Source: Actinomycetota bacterium (GTDB taxonomy: Bacteria; Actinomycetota; Thermoleophilia; Solirubrobacterales; Thermoleophilaceae). From it: a stretch of DNA of 24,814 nucleotides. Position 1 is the stretch's first letter. Each line of letters starts with the position of its first letter. Below, piece by piece: positions 12,722-19,561 of this stretch. The notes beneath the pieces were generated by a model. It ran no database searches. It had not been told where the DNA came from and worked only from the letters and a program-made list of their open reading frames with translations. The translations under genes were made by a program, and so were the position numbers. Where the stretch lies: the NCBI GenBank assembly GCA_005885165.1, contig VAXR01000027.1:1-24814 (forward strand). Reading direction: 5' to 3'.

Positions 12722-14358
12722 ATCGGCGCCGAGTAGCTCGCCGGGTCGTCGTCGAACTCCCAGTCGGTCGAGGGGGTGACGCCGGTGTCGAGCTGCTGCT
12801 GCTCCTCGGCCTCGGTCTCGGGGTCTGGGTCGTCCGTTGGGATCGGCCCTTCCATCGTCAGGTCCTGGTCTGCGGCGCCATCGACGGTCTCGCTCTCCGA
12901 GCTCTCCTCGAATCGCCGAGCGGGCTCGCGCCGCGTGCGAGGACCAGCCGCCATGGCGATCGCCCACGCAGCAGACCGCGGGTCCGCGGCCGTTCCGGGC
13001 CCATCCGGCACGTGGTCCCCCTCCTCGACCTCGTGCTCCCCGTCGTCGCCGTCCTGATCCTCTTCGTCCTCCTCGCGCAGATCCTGCGCCGTTATGTCGA
13101 GCGGCTCCGAGCTCGCCAGCAGGACGTCGTCGGCCACCGAGCGGAGGTCCGGCGACAGGTAGCCGCAGACGATGTCGCGAAGCAGGGCCCGCGCGTGGCC
13201 CTCGAGCTCGGCGACCAGGGCGGGCGCGGGAACCTCCCCCTCCCCGTCGTCGATCTCCGCGTCGAGCCCCGATCCCGCCATCAGCGCACGCTCGAGGGCG
13301 AACGCCGCCTCGAGCCGCGCGCGGGTGGCCTTGCGCTCGTGCTCCTCGGCGCAGAGCGCGGCAAGCCTCAGACCCAGGCTCGCACGCCCGGTCTCGTCGG
13401 ACGCGTCGAGCAGGGACTCGAGGGCGAGCAGGTAGTCGGAGAGCGCCTCGGTGTCGGACGAGCGCTCGCACCCCATCTCGAAGCGGGTCAGCGCCCAGCG
13501 CACGCGGGCCGCGCCCGGCGCGCTCGAGAGGAGCTCGCACAGCTCGCGGAGCTCGGCCTCCTCGCTCTCGGCGAGCACCCACGGCTCGCCGCGCCCGGGG
13601 CCTGACGGCGCGAGCGGCACGGTCTGCCACGCTCCCTCGTCGGCGCGCCCCCATCCGACCGATCCGATCGACACGCGGCCGGCCTTGAAGAGCCGCAGCG
13701 CGGTCACGAGCCTGCGGAAGCGGACGCGCGCCTCGCTCGCCGGCAGCGGGTTGGCGGTCTCCTCGTCGCGCTCGAGGGCGACCACCGTGTTCGGCCCGGC
13801 GCCGCCCTCCCGCTCCTCGCGGCCGGACGGCCACACGGCCTGCGGTGGGGCGGCGAACCGGTCGCCGGCGGCAAGCACCAGCCCGCCGCCGAGCTCGACG
13901 CGGTCGCTCTCGAGCGCGAGCCCGTGGATCGGCGCGACCACGGAACTTCTCACCGTGTCCTGGTAGAGCGTCCGCTCGACCTCGGCGTACACCCGCTCGA
14001 AGCGCTCCTCCGGGAAGTGGAAGTCGGTGGCGTCCTCGTACAGGCGCTCGAGCATCGCCCGCAGCGCCGGCTCGGCATCGTCGGCGGAGGGCTCGCCGCG
14101 GACCCTGAGGTAGAGCTCCGCACCGCTTCCGAGCGCATCCGCGGCGGCGGCGCCGGCCGGCGCCGCGCGCAGCACGTCCCAGCGCTCGGCGATGAACTCG
14201 CGGGTGAGCGGGACGTAGCGGTAGAGCACGGATCCGCTGCCCGGCTCCTCGATCACGTCGTACGGGATCTCGGCCCCGGCTTCGACGTCGGTCGTCAGCT
14301 GCGAGGCAGCCTCGAGCGCGAACTCACGGAGCGAGTCGTGCAGCTCGCGGTTTCGCAT
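12718..14358 (-). CDS. Unrecognised protein with possible HEPN/Apea-like helical domain and acidic tail
   Basis: I do not recognise this 546-residue protein as a named family. Residues 1-200 are mixed alpha/beta, with SVLYRYVPLTREFIAERWDVLR and ELYLRVRGEP as the most structured stretches. Residues about 205-405 are helical and resemble Apea/HEPN-like proteins in layout: RFRRLVTALRLF, then ALTRFEMGCERSSDTEALSDYLLALESLLD, GLRLAALCAEE, a helix at AAFALERALMAG, and ARALLRDIVCGYL. The RNase HEPN motif (R-x4-6-H) is not present; the usual R-x-x-x-V/I-H-G position reads ERALMAG. Residues from about 428 are highly acidic and low-complexity (EEDEEDQDGDDGEHEVEEGD). The ATG at 14358 is the first plausible start. 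It lies downstream of the HxlR gene on the same strand. The coding sequence is credible; the domain guess is weak. Confidence 0.7.
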   Translation of the reverse strand: MRNRELHDSLREFALEAASQLTTDVEAGAEIPYDVIEEPGSGSVLYRYVPLTREFIAERWDVLRAAPAGAAAADALGSGAELYLRVRGEPSADDAEPALRAMLERLYEDATDFHFPEERFERVYAEVERTLYQDTVRSSVVAPIHGLALESDRVELGGGLVLAAGDRFAAPPQAVWPSGREEREGGAGPNTVVALERDEETANPLPASEARVRFRRLVTALRLFKAGRVSIGSVGWGRADEGAWQTVPLAPSGPGRGEPWVLAESEEAELRELCELLSSAPGAARVRWALTRFEMGCERSSDTEALSDYLLALESLLDASDETGRASLGLRLAALCAEEHERKATRARLEAAFALERALMAGSGLDAEIDDGEGEVPAPALVAELEGHARALLRDIVCGYLSPDLRSVADDVLLASSEPLDITAQDLREEDEEDQDGDDGEHEVEEGDHVPDGPGTAADPRSAAWAIAMAAGPRTRREPARRFEESSESETVDGAADQDLTMEGPIPTDDPDPETEAEEQQQLDTGVTPSTDWEFDDDPASYSAPI

Positions 14359-14433
14359 GCGGGAGCATTCGCCGCGCTCGTGCGCGCTCCTGCGCTCGCG
14401 GGCGTTGTCAGACGCGAGCGATCAGTGGACCAC

Positions 14434-14799
14434 TCAGGCCGCCGCGGGCACGCGCGAGCCGTCCTCGTCGAGCAGCCACTCGCGCCCGAAGGCCCGCATG
14501 TCGTCGATCAGCGGAAGCAGCCCACGGCCCTTCTCCGTGAGCGCGTACTCGACACGCGGCGGGACCTCCGGAAAGGTCTTTCGCTCGACGATGCCCTCGC
14601 CCTCGAGGGCCCGCAGGCGGAGGGACAGGGTCCGCGGGCTGATGCCCGCCAGCGAGCGCTCGAGCTCGCAGAAACGGCACGATCCCTCGGCCAGATCGCG
14701 GATCACGAGCACCGTCCACTTCTGGCACACGAGGTCCGCGGTGGCACAGACGGGACACTTGTCGTTGAAGGCCCGCTCGGCTGCGAGGTCACGCTTCAC
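14434..14799 (-). CDS. HxlR-family winged-helix regulator with five N-terminal-half cysteines
   Basis: The 121-residue protein has the HxlR core: CQKWTVLVIRDLAEGS, CRFCELERSLAGISPRTLSLRLRALEGEGIVERK (the recognition helix and wing), and VEYALTEKGRGLLPLIDDM, with a short dimerisation helix at the end. HxlR proteins act as homodimers and often respond to aldehydes, quinones or redox stress through one cysteine. Here Cys15, Cys18, Cys25, Cys41 and Cys44 form CPVC, a single Cys and CRFC. That is unusually many and suggests a metal site or a disulfide switch. The GTG start at 14799 is supported by TATACT 7 nt upstream. No divergent target gene is present, so its target is unknown; autoregulation or regulation of the gene downstream is possible. 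Confidence 0.88.
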   Translation of the reverse strand: MKRDLAAERAFNDKCPVCATADLVCQKWTVLVIRDLAEGSCRFCELERSLAGISPRTLSLRLRALEGEGIVERKTFPEVPPRVEYALTEKGRGLLPLIDDMRAFGREWLLDEDGSRVPAAA

Positions 14800-14812
14800 G
14801 AAATGAAGTATA
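14800..14812 (-). promoter_or_regulatory. Leaderless-type -10 of the HxlR gene
   Basis: On the minus strand TATACT (14807-14812) matches TATAAT at five of six positions. It is followed by 7 nt (TCATTTC) and the GTG at 14799. The +1 should fall at or one base before the start codon, and no Shine-Dalgarno is seen. Confidence 0.55.
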
Positions 14813-14871
14813 GCCCCGCAAACGCGGTGTCGCCGGAGCGCCGCGCGGGCGCGAGCTGCCGGGACAGGCCC

Positions 14872-16005
14872 TTAGTATGCGGCCGGCTGGGTCTCCTCCT
14901 CGGCGAGCAGCACGTCCACGGAGGTGGACCGCTGGCCGTCCGAGGCGACCATCAGCTTGAAGTCGTGCGGGCTCGTCGCCGCGCGCAGCGCCTCCTCCAT
15001 CGTCACGCGGCCGGCCTGCACGTGGCCCAGGAGGGCCTGGTCGAAGGTCTGCATCCCGTAGTAGGCGCCCTCGGCGACGACGTCGCTGAGCTTCCCGGTC
15101 TCCTCGGGGTTCATGATCATGTCGCGCACGCGGCCGGTCATCCGCAGCACCTCGACGCAGGCCACCCGGCCCTCGCCGTCGGCGCGCCGGACCAGGCGCT
15201 GTGAGATGACGGACTTGAGCGTGCCCGCCAGCATCGCCCGCACCTGCTGGTTCATGTGCGGTGGGAAGAAGTCGATGATCCGGTTGATCGTCTCCGGGGC
15301 GTCGACGGTGTGGAGCGTCGAGAGCACGAGGTGCCCGGTCTCGGCTGCCGAGAGCGCCGTGGAGACGGTCTCCTCGTCGCGCATCTCGCCGACCAGGATC
15401 ACGTCCGGGTCCTGGCGGAGAACCCGGCGCAGCGCCCGCTTGAACGACGCGGTGTCCTGACCGACCTCGCGCTGGTTGATCACCGAGCGCTTGTCCTTGT
15501 GGAGGAACTCGATCGGGTCCTCGATCGTGACGATGTGCTTCGAGTGGAAGCGGTTGATCTGGTCGATCATCGCCGCGAGCGTCGAGGACTTTCCGGAGCC
15601 GGTCGTCCCCGTGACCAGGATGATCCCGCGCTCCTCATCGGCGATGTCGGAGATCACGTCCGGCAGGCCGAGCTGCTCGATCGAGCGGATCTCGTGGGGC
15701 ACCGCGCGGCAGACGAGTGAGATCACGCCTCGCTGGCGGAAGGCGTTGATGCGGAAGCGGGCCAGGCCGGACAGGCTGTAGGAGAAGTCGACCTCGTTCT
15801 CCTTCGCGAACTCCTCGAGCTTGGCGGGCTCCCTCAGGAGGTACCGCAGCGCCCCCTCGGTGTCCTCCGGGACCAGCTCCTCCGCGCCCGGGATCGGCTC
15901 GAGATTACCCATGCGGCGGATGAGGGGGCGGGAGGGCACCTTGAGGTGCAGGTCGGACCCGTCCATCTCAATGACACGCCGAAGCGCCGACTCAAGGTCG
16001 AGCAT
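14872..16005 (-). CDS. pilT: Type IV pilus retraction ATPase PilT
   Basis: With the ATG at 16005 the protein has 377 residues. SDLHLKVPSRPLIRRMGNLEPI is the conserved PilT N-terminal domain opening. GTTGSGKSS (133-141) is Walker A. HIVTIEDPIEFLH is the Asp box, LRQDPDVILVGEMRD is Walker B, and ETGHLVLSTLHTVDA is the His box. The C-terminal segment VRDMIMNPEETGKL occupies the place of the AIRNLIRE retraction motif but differs from it. PilT forms a cytoplasmic hexamer that disassembles pili for twitching motility. No other pilus genes are in the window, so the machinery must be elsewhere. The open frame extends to 16098, but homologues begin at MLDLESAL-like sequence. A hexamer GATAAC lies 6 nt upstream of the ATG. 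A GGDEF enzyme lies 2.6 kb away. Confidence 0.92.
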   Translation of the reverse strand: MLDLESALRRVIEMDGSDLHLKVPSRPLIRRMGNLEPIPGAEELVPEDTEGALRYLLREPAKLEEFAKENEVDFSYSLSGLARFRINAFRQRGVISLVCRAVPHEIRSIEQLGLPDVISDIADEERGIILVTGTTGSGKSSTLAAMIDQINRFHSKHIVTIEDPIEFLHKDKRSVINQREVGQDTASFKRALRRVLRQDPDVILVGEMRDEETVSTALSAAETGHLVLSTLHTVDAPETINRIIDFFPPHMNQQVRAMLAGTLKSVISQRLVRRADGEGRVACVEVLRMTGRVRDMIMNPEETGKLSDVVAEGAYYGMQTFDQALLGHVQAGRVTMEEALRAATSPHDFKLMVASDGQRSTSVDVLLAEEETQPAAY

Positions 16006-16017
16006 ACGGGCGTTATC
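16006..16017 (-). promoter_or_regulatory. Weak leaderless-type -10 of pilT
   Basis: On the minus strand GATAAC (16012-16017) is followed by 6 nt and the ATG at 16005. It shares ATAA with TATAAT but lacks the terminal T, so it is included mainly because its spacing equals that of the other genes here. Confidence 0.3.
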
Positions 16018-16029
16018 GACACCCACGCG

Positions 16030-16045
16030 TGTCCCTTTAGGGACA
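16030..16045. repeat. Perfect inverted repeat TGTCCCT-TT-AGGGACA upstream of pilT
   Basis: Arms of 7 bp at 16030-16036 and 16039-16045 surround two T residues. The site is centred about 32 bp upstream of the pilT ATG, just behind the candidate -10, where an activator or repressor could bind. It could also fold as a small hairpin at the 3' end of the rpoD transcript. Confidence 0.45.
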
Positions 16046-16109
16046 GCCGGCCGTAACCCGCATGGGACGTGAAATTCGGCGAGGAGCGAGCAGATCAAGG
16101 ACGCAGGGA

Positions 16110-16133
16110 GCGGACAATGCTCGGCATGTCCGC
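16110..16133 (-). terminator. Hairpin downstream of rpoD, probable terminator without U-tract
   Basis: GCGGAC (16110-16115) pairs with GTCCGC (16128-16133) and ATGC (16117-16120) pairs with GCAT (16124-16127), leaving one bulged A and a TCG loop. This 10-bp stem starts about 37 nt past the rpoD stop. There is no T-run, as is common for actinobacterial terminators, so termination is inferred from position and stem strength. Confidence 0.5.
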
Positions 16134-16170
16134 GACCGAGGACGCCGAGCTGCGACGCTCCGCAACCGAA

Positions 16171-17268
16171 TCAGGCTACGTCGCGGAGTTTTTGGGCCTC
16201 CGCCAGGGACTGCAGCTTCTTCAGCGACTGGTTCTCGATCTGACGGATGCGCTCGCGGGTGACGTTGAACGTGCGCCCGACCTCGTCGAGCGTCCGCGGG
16301 TGCTCCCCGCCGAGCCCGTAACGGAGCTCCAGCACGCGCCGCTCGCGGTAGGAGAGGTTCTCGAGCGCCTCGCGGAGCGCCTCCTTGGTCAGGATCTCGG
16401 CGGCACGGTCGTAGGGGGACTCGGCGCGCTCGTCGGCGATGAACTGGCCGAACTCGGACTCCTCCTCGTCGCCGACCGGCTTCTCGAGCGAGACCGGCGC
16501 CTGGGCGGAGCGCTTGATCGAGTCGACCTCCTCGGGCTCGATGCCGGTGACGTCGGCGATCTCGTCGGGGGTCGGCTCCCGCCCGAGCTCGGTGACGAGC
16601 TTGCGCTCGGCGCGGCCGATCTTGTTCAGCTTCTCCACCACGTGGACCGGGATGCGGATCGTGCGGGCCTTGTCGGCCAGCGCGCGCGCGATCGCCTGGC
16701 GGATCCACCACGTCGCGTAGGTGGAGAACTTGAAGCCCTTGCGGTAGTCGAACTTCTCGGCCGCGCGGACCAACCCAAGCGTCCCCTCCTGGATCAGGTC
16801 GAGGAAGGGCAGGCCCTGATTGCGGTAGTTCTTGGCGATCGAGACGACGAGGCGGAGGTTCGACTCGACCATCTTCTGCTTGGCGTCGAGGTCGCCGCGC
16901 TCGATGCGCTTGGCGAGGTCGACCTCCTCCTGGGCGGTGAGCAGCCGGACCTTCCCGATGTCCTTCAGGAACAGCTGCAGGGAGTCGGTCGTCATGTCCG
17001 GCTTCAGATCGATCTGAGCCTTCTTCGGGCGGCGGCGGTCGCGGCGATCGATCGCGCGCTCGTCCGGCTGCTGGAGGGCGGGGTCGTCCTCGACCAGCTC
17101 GATCTCGGACTTCTCGAGGAAGGCGTGGAGCTCCTCGACGTCGCCGTCGTCGAGCTCGACCTCGGCGAGCGCGGTGGCCACCTCGGCGTAGGTGAGGACG
17201 CCCGTCTGCGAGCCCTTCAAGACGAGGAGCTTGATCTCCTCGAGTTCCTGCAGTTCAGCTACCGACAT
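16171..17268 (-). CDS. rpoD: Primary RNA polymerase sigma factor (sigma70 group 1)
   Basis: The 365-residue protein has a short region 1.1-like N-terminus (1-80). Region 1.2 is DSLQLFLKDIGKVRLLT. Region 2 runs from NLRLVVSIAKNYRNQGLPF through FSTYATWWIRQAIARAL, with the -10 recognition and melting residues. Region 3 is PVHVVEKLNKIGRAERKL. Region 4 is LSYRERRVLELRYGL followed by TLDEVGRTFNVTRERIRQIENQSLKKL, the -35 recognition helix-turn-helix. The presence of regions 1.1/1.2 and all core motifs fits the housekeeping factor rather than an ECF sigma. The ATG at 17268 has GGAAGG just upstream. Transcription probably starts from the TTGACA/TAGACT promoter about 60 nt upstream of the ATG, so the factor likely drives its own gene. 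Confidence 0.95.
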   Translation of the reverse strand: MSVAELQELEEIKLLVLKGSQTGVLTYAEVATALAEVELDDGDVEELHAFLEKSEIELVEDDPALQQPDERAIDRRDRRRPKKAQIDLKPDMTTDSLQLFLKDIGKVRLLTAQEEVDLAKRIERGDLDAKQKMVESNLRLVVSIAKNYRNQGLPFLDLIQEGTLGLVRAAEKFDYRKGFKFSTYATWWIRQAIARALADKARTIRIPVHVVEKLNKIGRAERKLVTELGREPTPDEIADVTGIEPEEVDSIKRSAQAPVSLEKPVGDEEESEFGQFIADERAESPYDRAAEILTKEALREALENLSYRERRVLELRYGLGGEHPRTLDEVGRTFNVTRERIRQIENQSLKKLQSLAEAQKLRDVA

Positions 17269-17334
17269 GCCCTTCCGATCTGTCAGGGAGGCTCGCTTGA
17301 CACCGTGAGCGTCGCAGCGAATGCACCCCGACCC

Positions 17335-17364
17335 AGTCTAAGCGGTTGATTTTCTGTGTGTCAA
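17335..17364 (-). promoter_or_regulatory. rpoD promoter (TTGACA, 18-bp spacer, TAGACT)
   Basis: On the minus strand the -35 is a perfect TTGACA (17359-17364), the spacer is 18 bp, and the -10 is TAGACT (17335-17340). The predicted +1 is near 17328, giving a leader of about 60 nt. This is the strongest promoter match in the window. Confidence 0.75.
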
Positions 17365-17392
17365 TACTGCGCGGCGTGAGTCTCAAATCAAC
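17345..17392. repeat. Inverted repeat GTTGATTT / AAATCAAC flanking the rpoD -35
   Basis: Arms of 8 bp at 17345-17352 and 17385-17392 are perfect complements 32 bp apart. One arm lies in the promoter spacer and the other about 20 bp upstream of the -35. Three helical turns separate them, so a protein could bridge them, but chance is not excluded. Confidence 0.35.
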
Positions 17393-17593
17393 GGTCGAGG
17401 TCCGTTTTTCCGGACGCTTAGACCGGCTCCATGTATACCCCCGAAATCGGCTTTTGATGCCGGGAGCAGCGCATTTTTGACGGATGGCGCCTTGGCGCCC
17501 CCGCGCCGGGCCCCCCCGCGCCGCAGGTGGTCGTCCCGACGGCTATCTTGCCGGCTAGCCCGGTCGGATGGACAGCATTTCCTCGAGGAGGCC
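17393..17593. other. Remainder of the 325-bp gene-free gap between rpoD and the small basic protein gene
   Basis: The gap is 17269-17593. Its rpoD side holds the promoter and leader. The remaining part is very GC-rich with C-runs. I see a possible -10 for the plus-strand gene (TATCTT, 17544-17549) without a convincing -35, and no RNA gene. Confidence 0.3.
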
Positions 17594-17911
17594 ATGAGCG
17601 ACGAGCCCGACGTGATGAGCAACCTGCCGCGCTCGCGGCCCGGACGGCGTAGCGACAAGCGAACGGGATCGCGACCCGCAAAGGGAGGCTCGTCGCGCGC
17701 GCGCGTCGACGGGTCCGCCCCCGGTCCGAAGAAGACGGGGGCACGCTCCGAGGCTTCGCGGCAGCCGGCCAGCTCCGCGCGCGCCGGCACGGGGCCCGCG
17801 CAGGCAGGCCTCGGCGACCCGCTCAGCGATGCGGTGCGGATCGCCACGCGGATCGCGGGTACGAGCCTCGGCATCGCCGCCGGGATCGTGCGCCGTATCC
17901 CGCGTCCCTGA
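17594..17911 (+). CDS. Small basic protein with disordered N-terminus and hydrophobic/amphipathic C-terminal helix
   Basis: This 105-residue protein matches no family I know. Residues 1-70 are rich in Arg, Ser, Gly, Lys and Pro and look disordered (for example RPGRRSDKRTGSRPAKGG). Residues 75-105 (LSDAVRIATRIAGTSLGIAAGIVRRIPRP) could form one membrane-binding or amphipathic helix ending in basic residues. The ATG at 17594 follows AGGAGG with only a 2-nt spacing, closer than ideal. The reading frame is open further upstream to 17477 without a better start. It sits between divergent rpoD and the response-regulator gene. Existence is moderately supported by the AGGAGG and the compositional shift; function is unknown. 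Confidence 0.5.
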   Translation: MSDEPDVMSNLPRSRPGRRSDKRTGSRPAKGGSSRARVDGSAPGPKKTGARSEASRQPASSARAGTGPAQAGLGDPLSDAVRIATRIAGTSLGIAAGIVRRIPRP

Positions 17912-17961
17912 TTCTCCAATAAAGCCTTCCCCAGGGCTGGTAATAGGCCCCCCATTTCGGT

Positions 17962-17973
17962 TAGTCTCGGCAC
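17962..17973 (+). promoter_or_regulatory. Leaderless-type -10 of the response-regulator gene
   Basis: TAGTCT (17962-17967) fits TANNNT and is followed by exactly 6 nt and the GTG at 17974. This repeats the geometry seen at the LON and tusA genes and supports the GTG rather than the ATG at 17992 as start. Confidence 0.5.
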
Positions 17974-18597
17974 GTGGTCGCGGGCTCGCCCATGCGGTGC
18001 CTGGTTGTTGACGACCATCCGGTCGTTCGCCAGGGAATTCGTGCGCTGCTCGAGCGGGAGCTGCCCGGCACCGAGGTGATCTGCGCGCCCACCGCGGCCG
18101 AGGCTCTCGCCAAGCTGCCCAGCGCGCGTCCCGACGTCGTCGTGATCGACCCGTCGTCGGCGGGCGGCCAGGTGGAGCAGGTGGTGACCGATTTCCAGCG
18201 CTCGGTCGACTCCCCGATCGTGATCTTCACCGGGAACGGCGGCGCACGCCTGCTCGCCGACGCCCTGAAGGCGGGCGTAAAGGGCTACGTCCGCAAGGAC
18301 TCGCCGCCCGAGGACCTCGTCCGGGCCATACAGGCGGCTTACAGCGGCGACTTCTACGTCGATCCGGCGCTGTCCTCGACGATCGTGCTCGAGGAGGGCG
18401 AGCGGACGCTGACGGTCCGCCAGCGCCAGATCCTCCAGATGCTCGCCGACGGCATGCAGACCGAGACGGTCGCCCGCGAGCTCGGGCTGTCGACCGAGAC
18501 CGTCCGCACGCACACCAAGCGGATCCTGGCGAAGCTTCACGCGGACACGCGGACACAGGCGGTCGCGATCGCCATCCGCAACGGCCTAATTCAGTAG
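17974..18597 (+). CDS. NarL/LuxR-family response regulator (orphan)
   Basis: The protein has 207 residues with the GTG start. The receiver domain (7-125) shows the acidic pair Asp13-Asp14 in CLVVDDHP, the phospho-acceptor Asp59 in VVVIDPS, the switch Thr in IFTGNGG and the conserved Lys in GYVRKDSP. The C-terminal LuxR-type helix-turn-helix (about 144-205) is LTVRQRQILQMLADGMQTETVARELGLSTETVRTHTKRILAKL. All residues needed for phosphorylation are present. No histidine kinase is adjacent, so the partner is encoded elsewhere. The gene ends 7 bp before the convergent GGDEF gene. Target genes are unknown. Confidence 0.9.
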   Translation: MVAGSPMRCLVVDDHPVVRQGIRALLERELPGTEVICAPTAAEALAKLPSARPDVVVIDPSSAGGQVEQVVTDFQRSVDSPIVIFTGNGGARLLADALKAGVKGYVRKDSPPEDLVRAIQAAYSGDFYVDPALSSTIVLEEGERTLTVRQRQILQMLADGMQTETVARELGLSTETVRTHTKRILAKLHADTRTQAVAIAIRNGLIQ

Positions 18598-18604
18598 ACG
18601 GCCG

Positions 18605-19561
18605 TTAGTCCTCGATGAGGTCGCCGTTCTGTGAGGCGGCGTCTGTGCCGACCGCTACGCGCTCGCCCGCGGCCTTGGCGCGATACATCGCGCCGTCGGC
18701 GATCTCGAGCAGGCCGTCCGCGTCCGTTGCGTGCTGGGGACAGGAGACCACCCCGATGGCGACCCCGAGGGGCTGTGATGCGGGGTTGTCGACCTCCTCG
18801 ATCGCCGACGCGAGGCGCTCCGCGAGCACCCTCGCCCTCGAGGCCGTCTGGTGCGGCAGCAGGACGCAGAACTCGTCGCCGCCCATCCGCACCGGAGTGT
18901 CGACGTTGCGGATGCTCTCCCCCACCGCCGTTGCGACGCCAACCAGCGTGCGGTCGCCCGCGCTGCTGCCGTAGGCGTCGTTGATCCGCTTCAGCCCGTC
19001 GATGTCGAGCAGGAGCAGGGCGAACGGGTGCCCGTAGCGCTTCTGCACGCCGAGCAGGTGGTTCAGGTGCTGCTGCATGAAGCGCGTGTTGTGCAGACCG
19101 GTCAGGCTGTCGGTCGTGCCAAGCCACTCGAGCTCGCCCGAGCGCGTCGTGAGGAGGTCCTCCACCGCGTCCGCCTGCAGCGCGCTGAAGAGCTCGGCCA
19201 GCCGCTCGACCGTGGCTAGGACGCTGACCGCGTCGATCCGATCGAGGCCGCGGTGCAGCTCCGCGAGCATGATCGACTGCAGGGCAGAGAGATCGCGGAC
19301 GAGGTCCTTGGCGGCCGGGCCCTCGCGGCCGGTGAGGTCGGCCAGGCGGTGTGCCCACTCGACGTGGTCCGAGCTCGACGTCTCGGCGCCGGGCGCGAGC
19401 GCCCGGGCCATCTCGCTGATCAGCGGCGGCAGCTCGCGCGCGACGCGGCCCGTGGGTATCCGCTCGATGTCCTCGAGCGTGGCCCGCTCGAGGATCCGCA
19501 TCAGCCACAGCTTCGCGATCTCCCCCCGGGAGTCCTCGAGATGCGAGATCGGCGAATCCAC
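18605..19561 (-). CDS. GGDEF-domain diguanylate cyclase with unidentified helical N-terminal domain
   Basis: With the GTG at 19561 the protein has 318 residues. The GGDEF domain starts at DSLTGLHN (151-158). It continues with LLLLDIDGLKRINDAYG (metal- and base-binding) and RMGGDEF (225-231), whose active site is unmodified. RNVD (218-221) lies five residues before GGDEF, so the inhibitory I-site is intact. It should therefore make cyclic di-GMP under product inhibition. Residues 1-150 are helical (for example KLWLMRILERATLEDIERIPTG and LVRDLSALQSIMLAELHRGLDRID) and probably sense or dimerise; I cannot name them. The start is uncertain: the frame is open upstream to beyond 19700 with no clear ATG. 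Cyclic di-GMP often controls type IV pili, and pilT is nearby, but a link is only a guess. Confidence 0.87.
   Translation of the reverse strand: MDSPISHLEDSRGEIAKLWLMRILERATLEDIERIPTGRVARELPPLISEMARALAPGAETSSSDHVEWAHRLADLTGREGPAAKDLVRDLSALQSIMLAELHRGLDRIDAVSVLATVERLAELFSALQADAVEDLLTTRSGELEWLGTTDSLTGLHNTRFMQQHLNHLLGVQKRYGHPFALLLLDIDGLKRINDAYGSSAGDRTLVGVATAVGESIRNVDTPVRMGGDEFCVLLPHQTASRARVLAERLASAIEEVDNPASQPLGVAIGVVSCPQHATDADGLLEIADGAMYRAKAAGERVAVGTDAASQNGDLIED

Noticed and set aside
13424..13480. Possible HEPN ribonuclease active site in the unknown 546-residue protein.
   Set aside because: No R-x4-6-H motif is present at the expected helix, so I do not claim RNase or toxin activity.
17260..17285. 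CTTCCGATCT next to the rpoD start resembles the end of an Illumina adapter.
   Set aside because: Only about 10-12 bases match, the extension differs, and the promoter, leader and coding sequence continue normally on both sides. Chance is the simpler explanation.
17383..18540. A 385-codon minus-strand frame opposite the small basic protein and the response regulator.
   Set aside because: It is a shadow frame produced by GC-rich codon structure. The plus-strand response regulator has full domain evidence.
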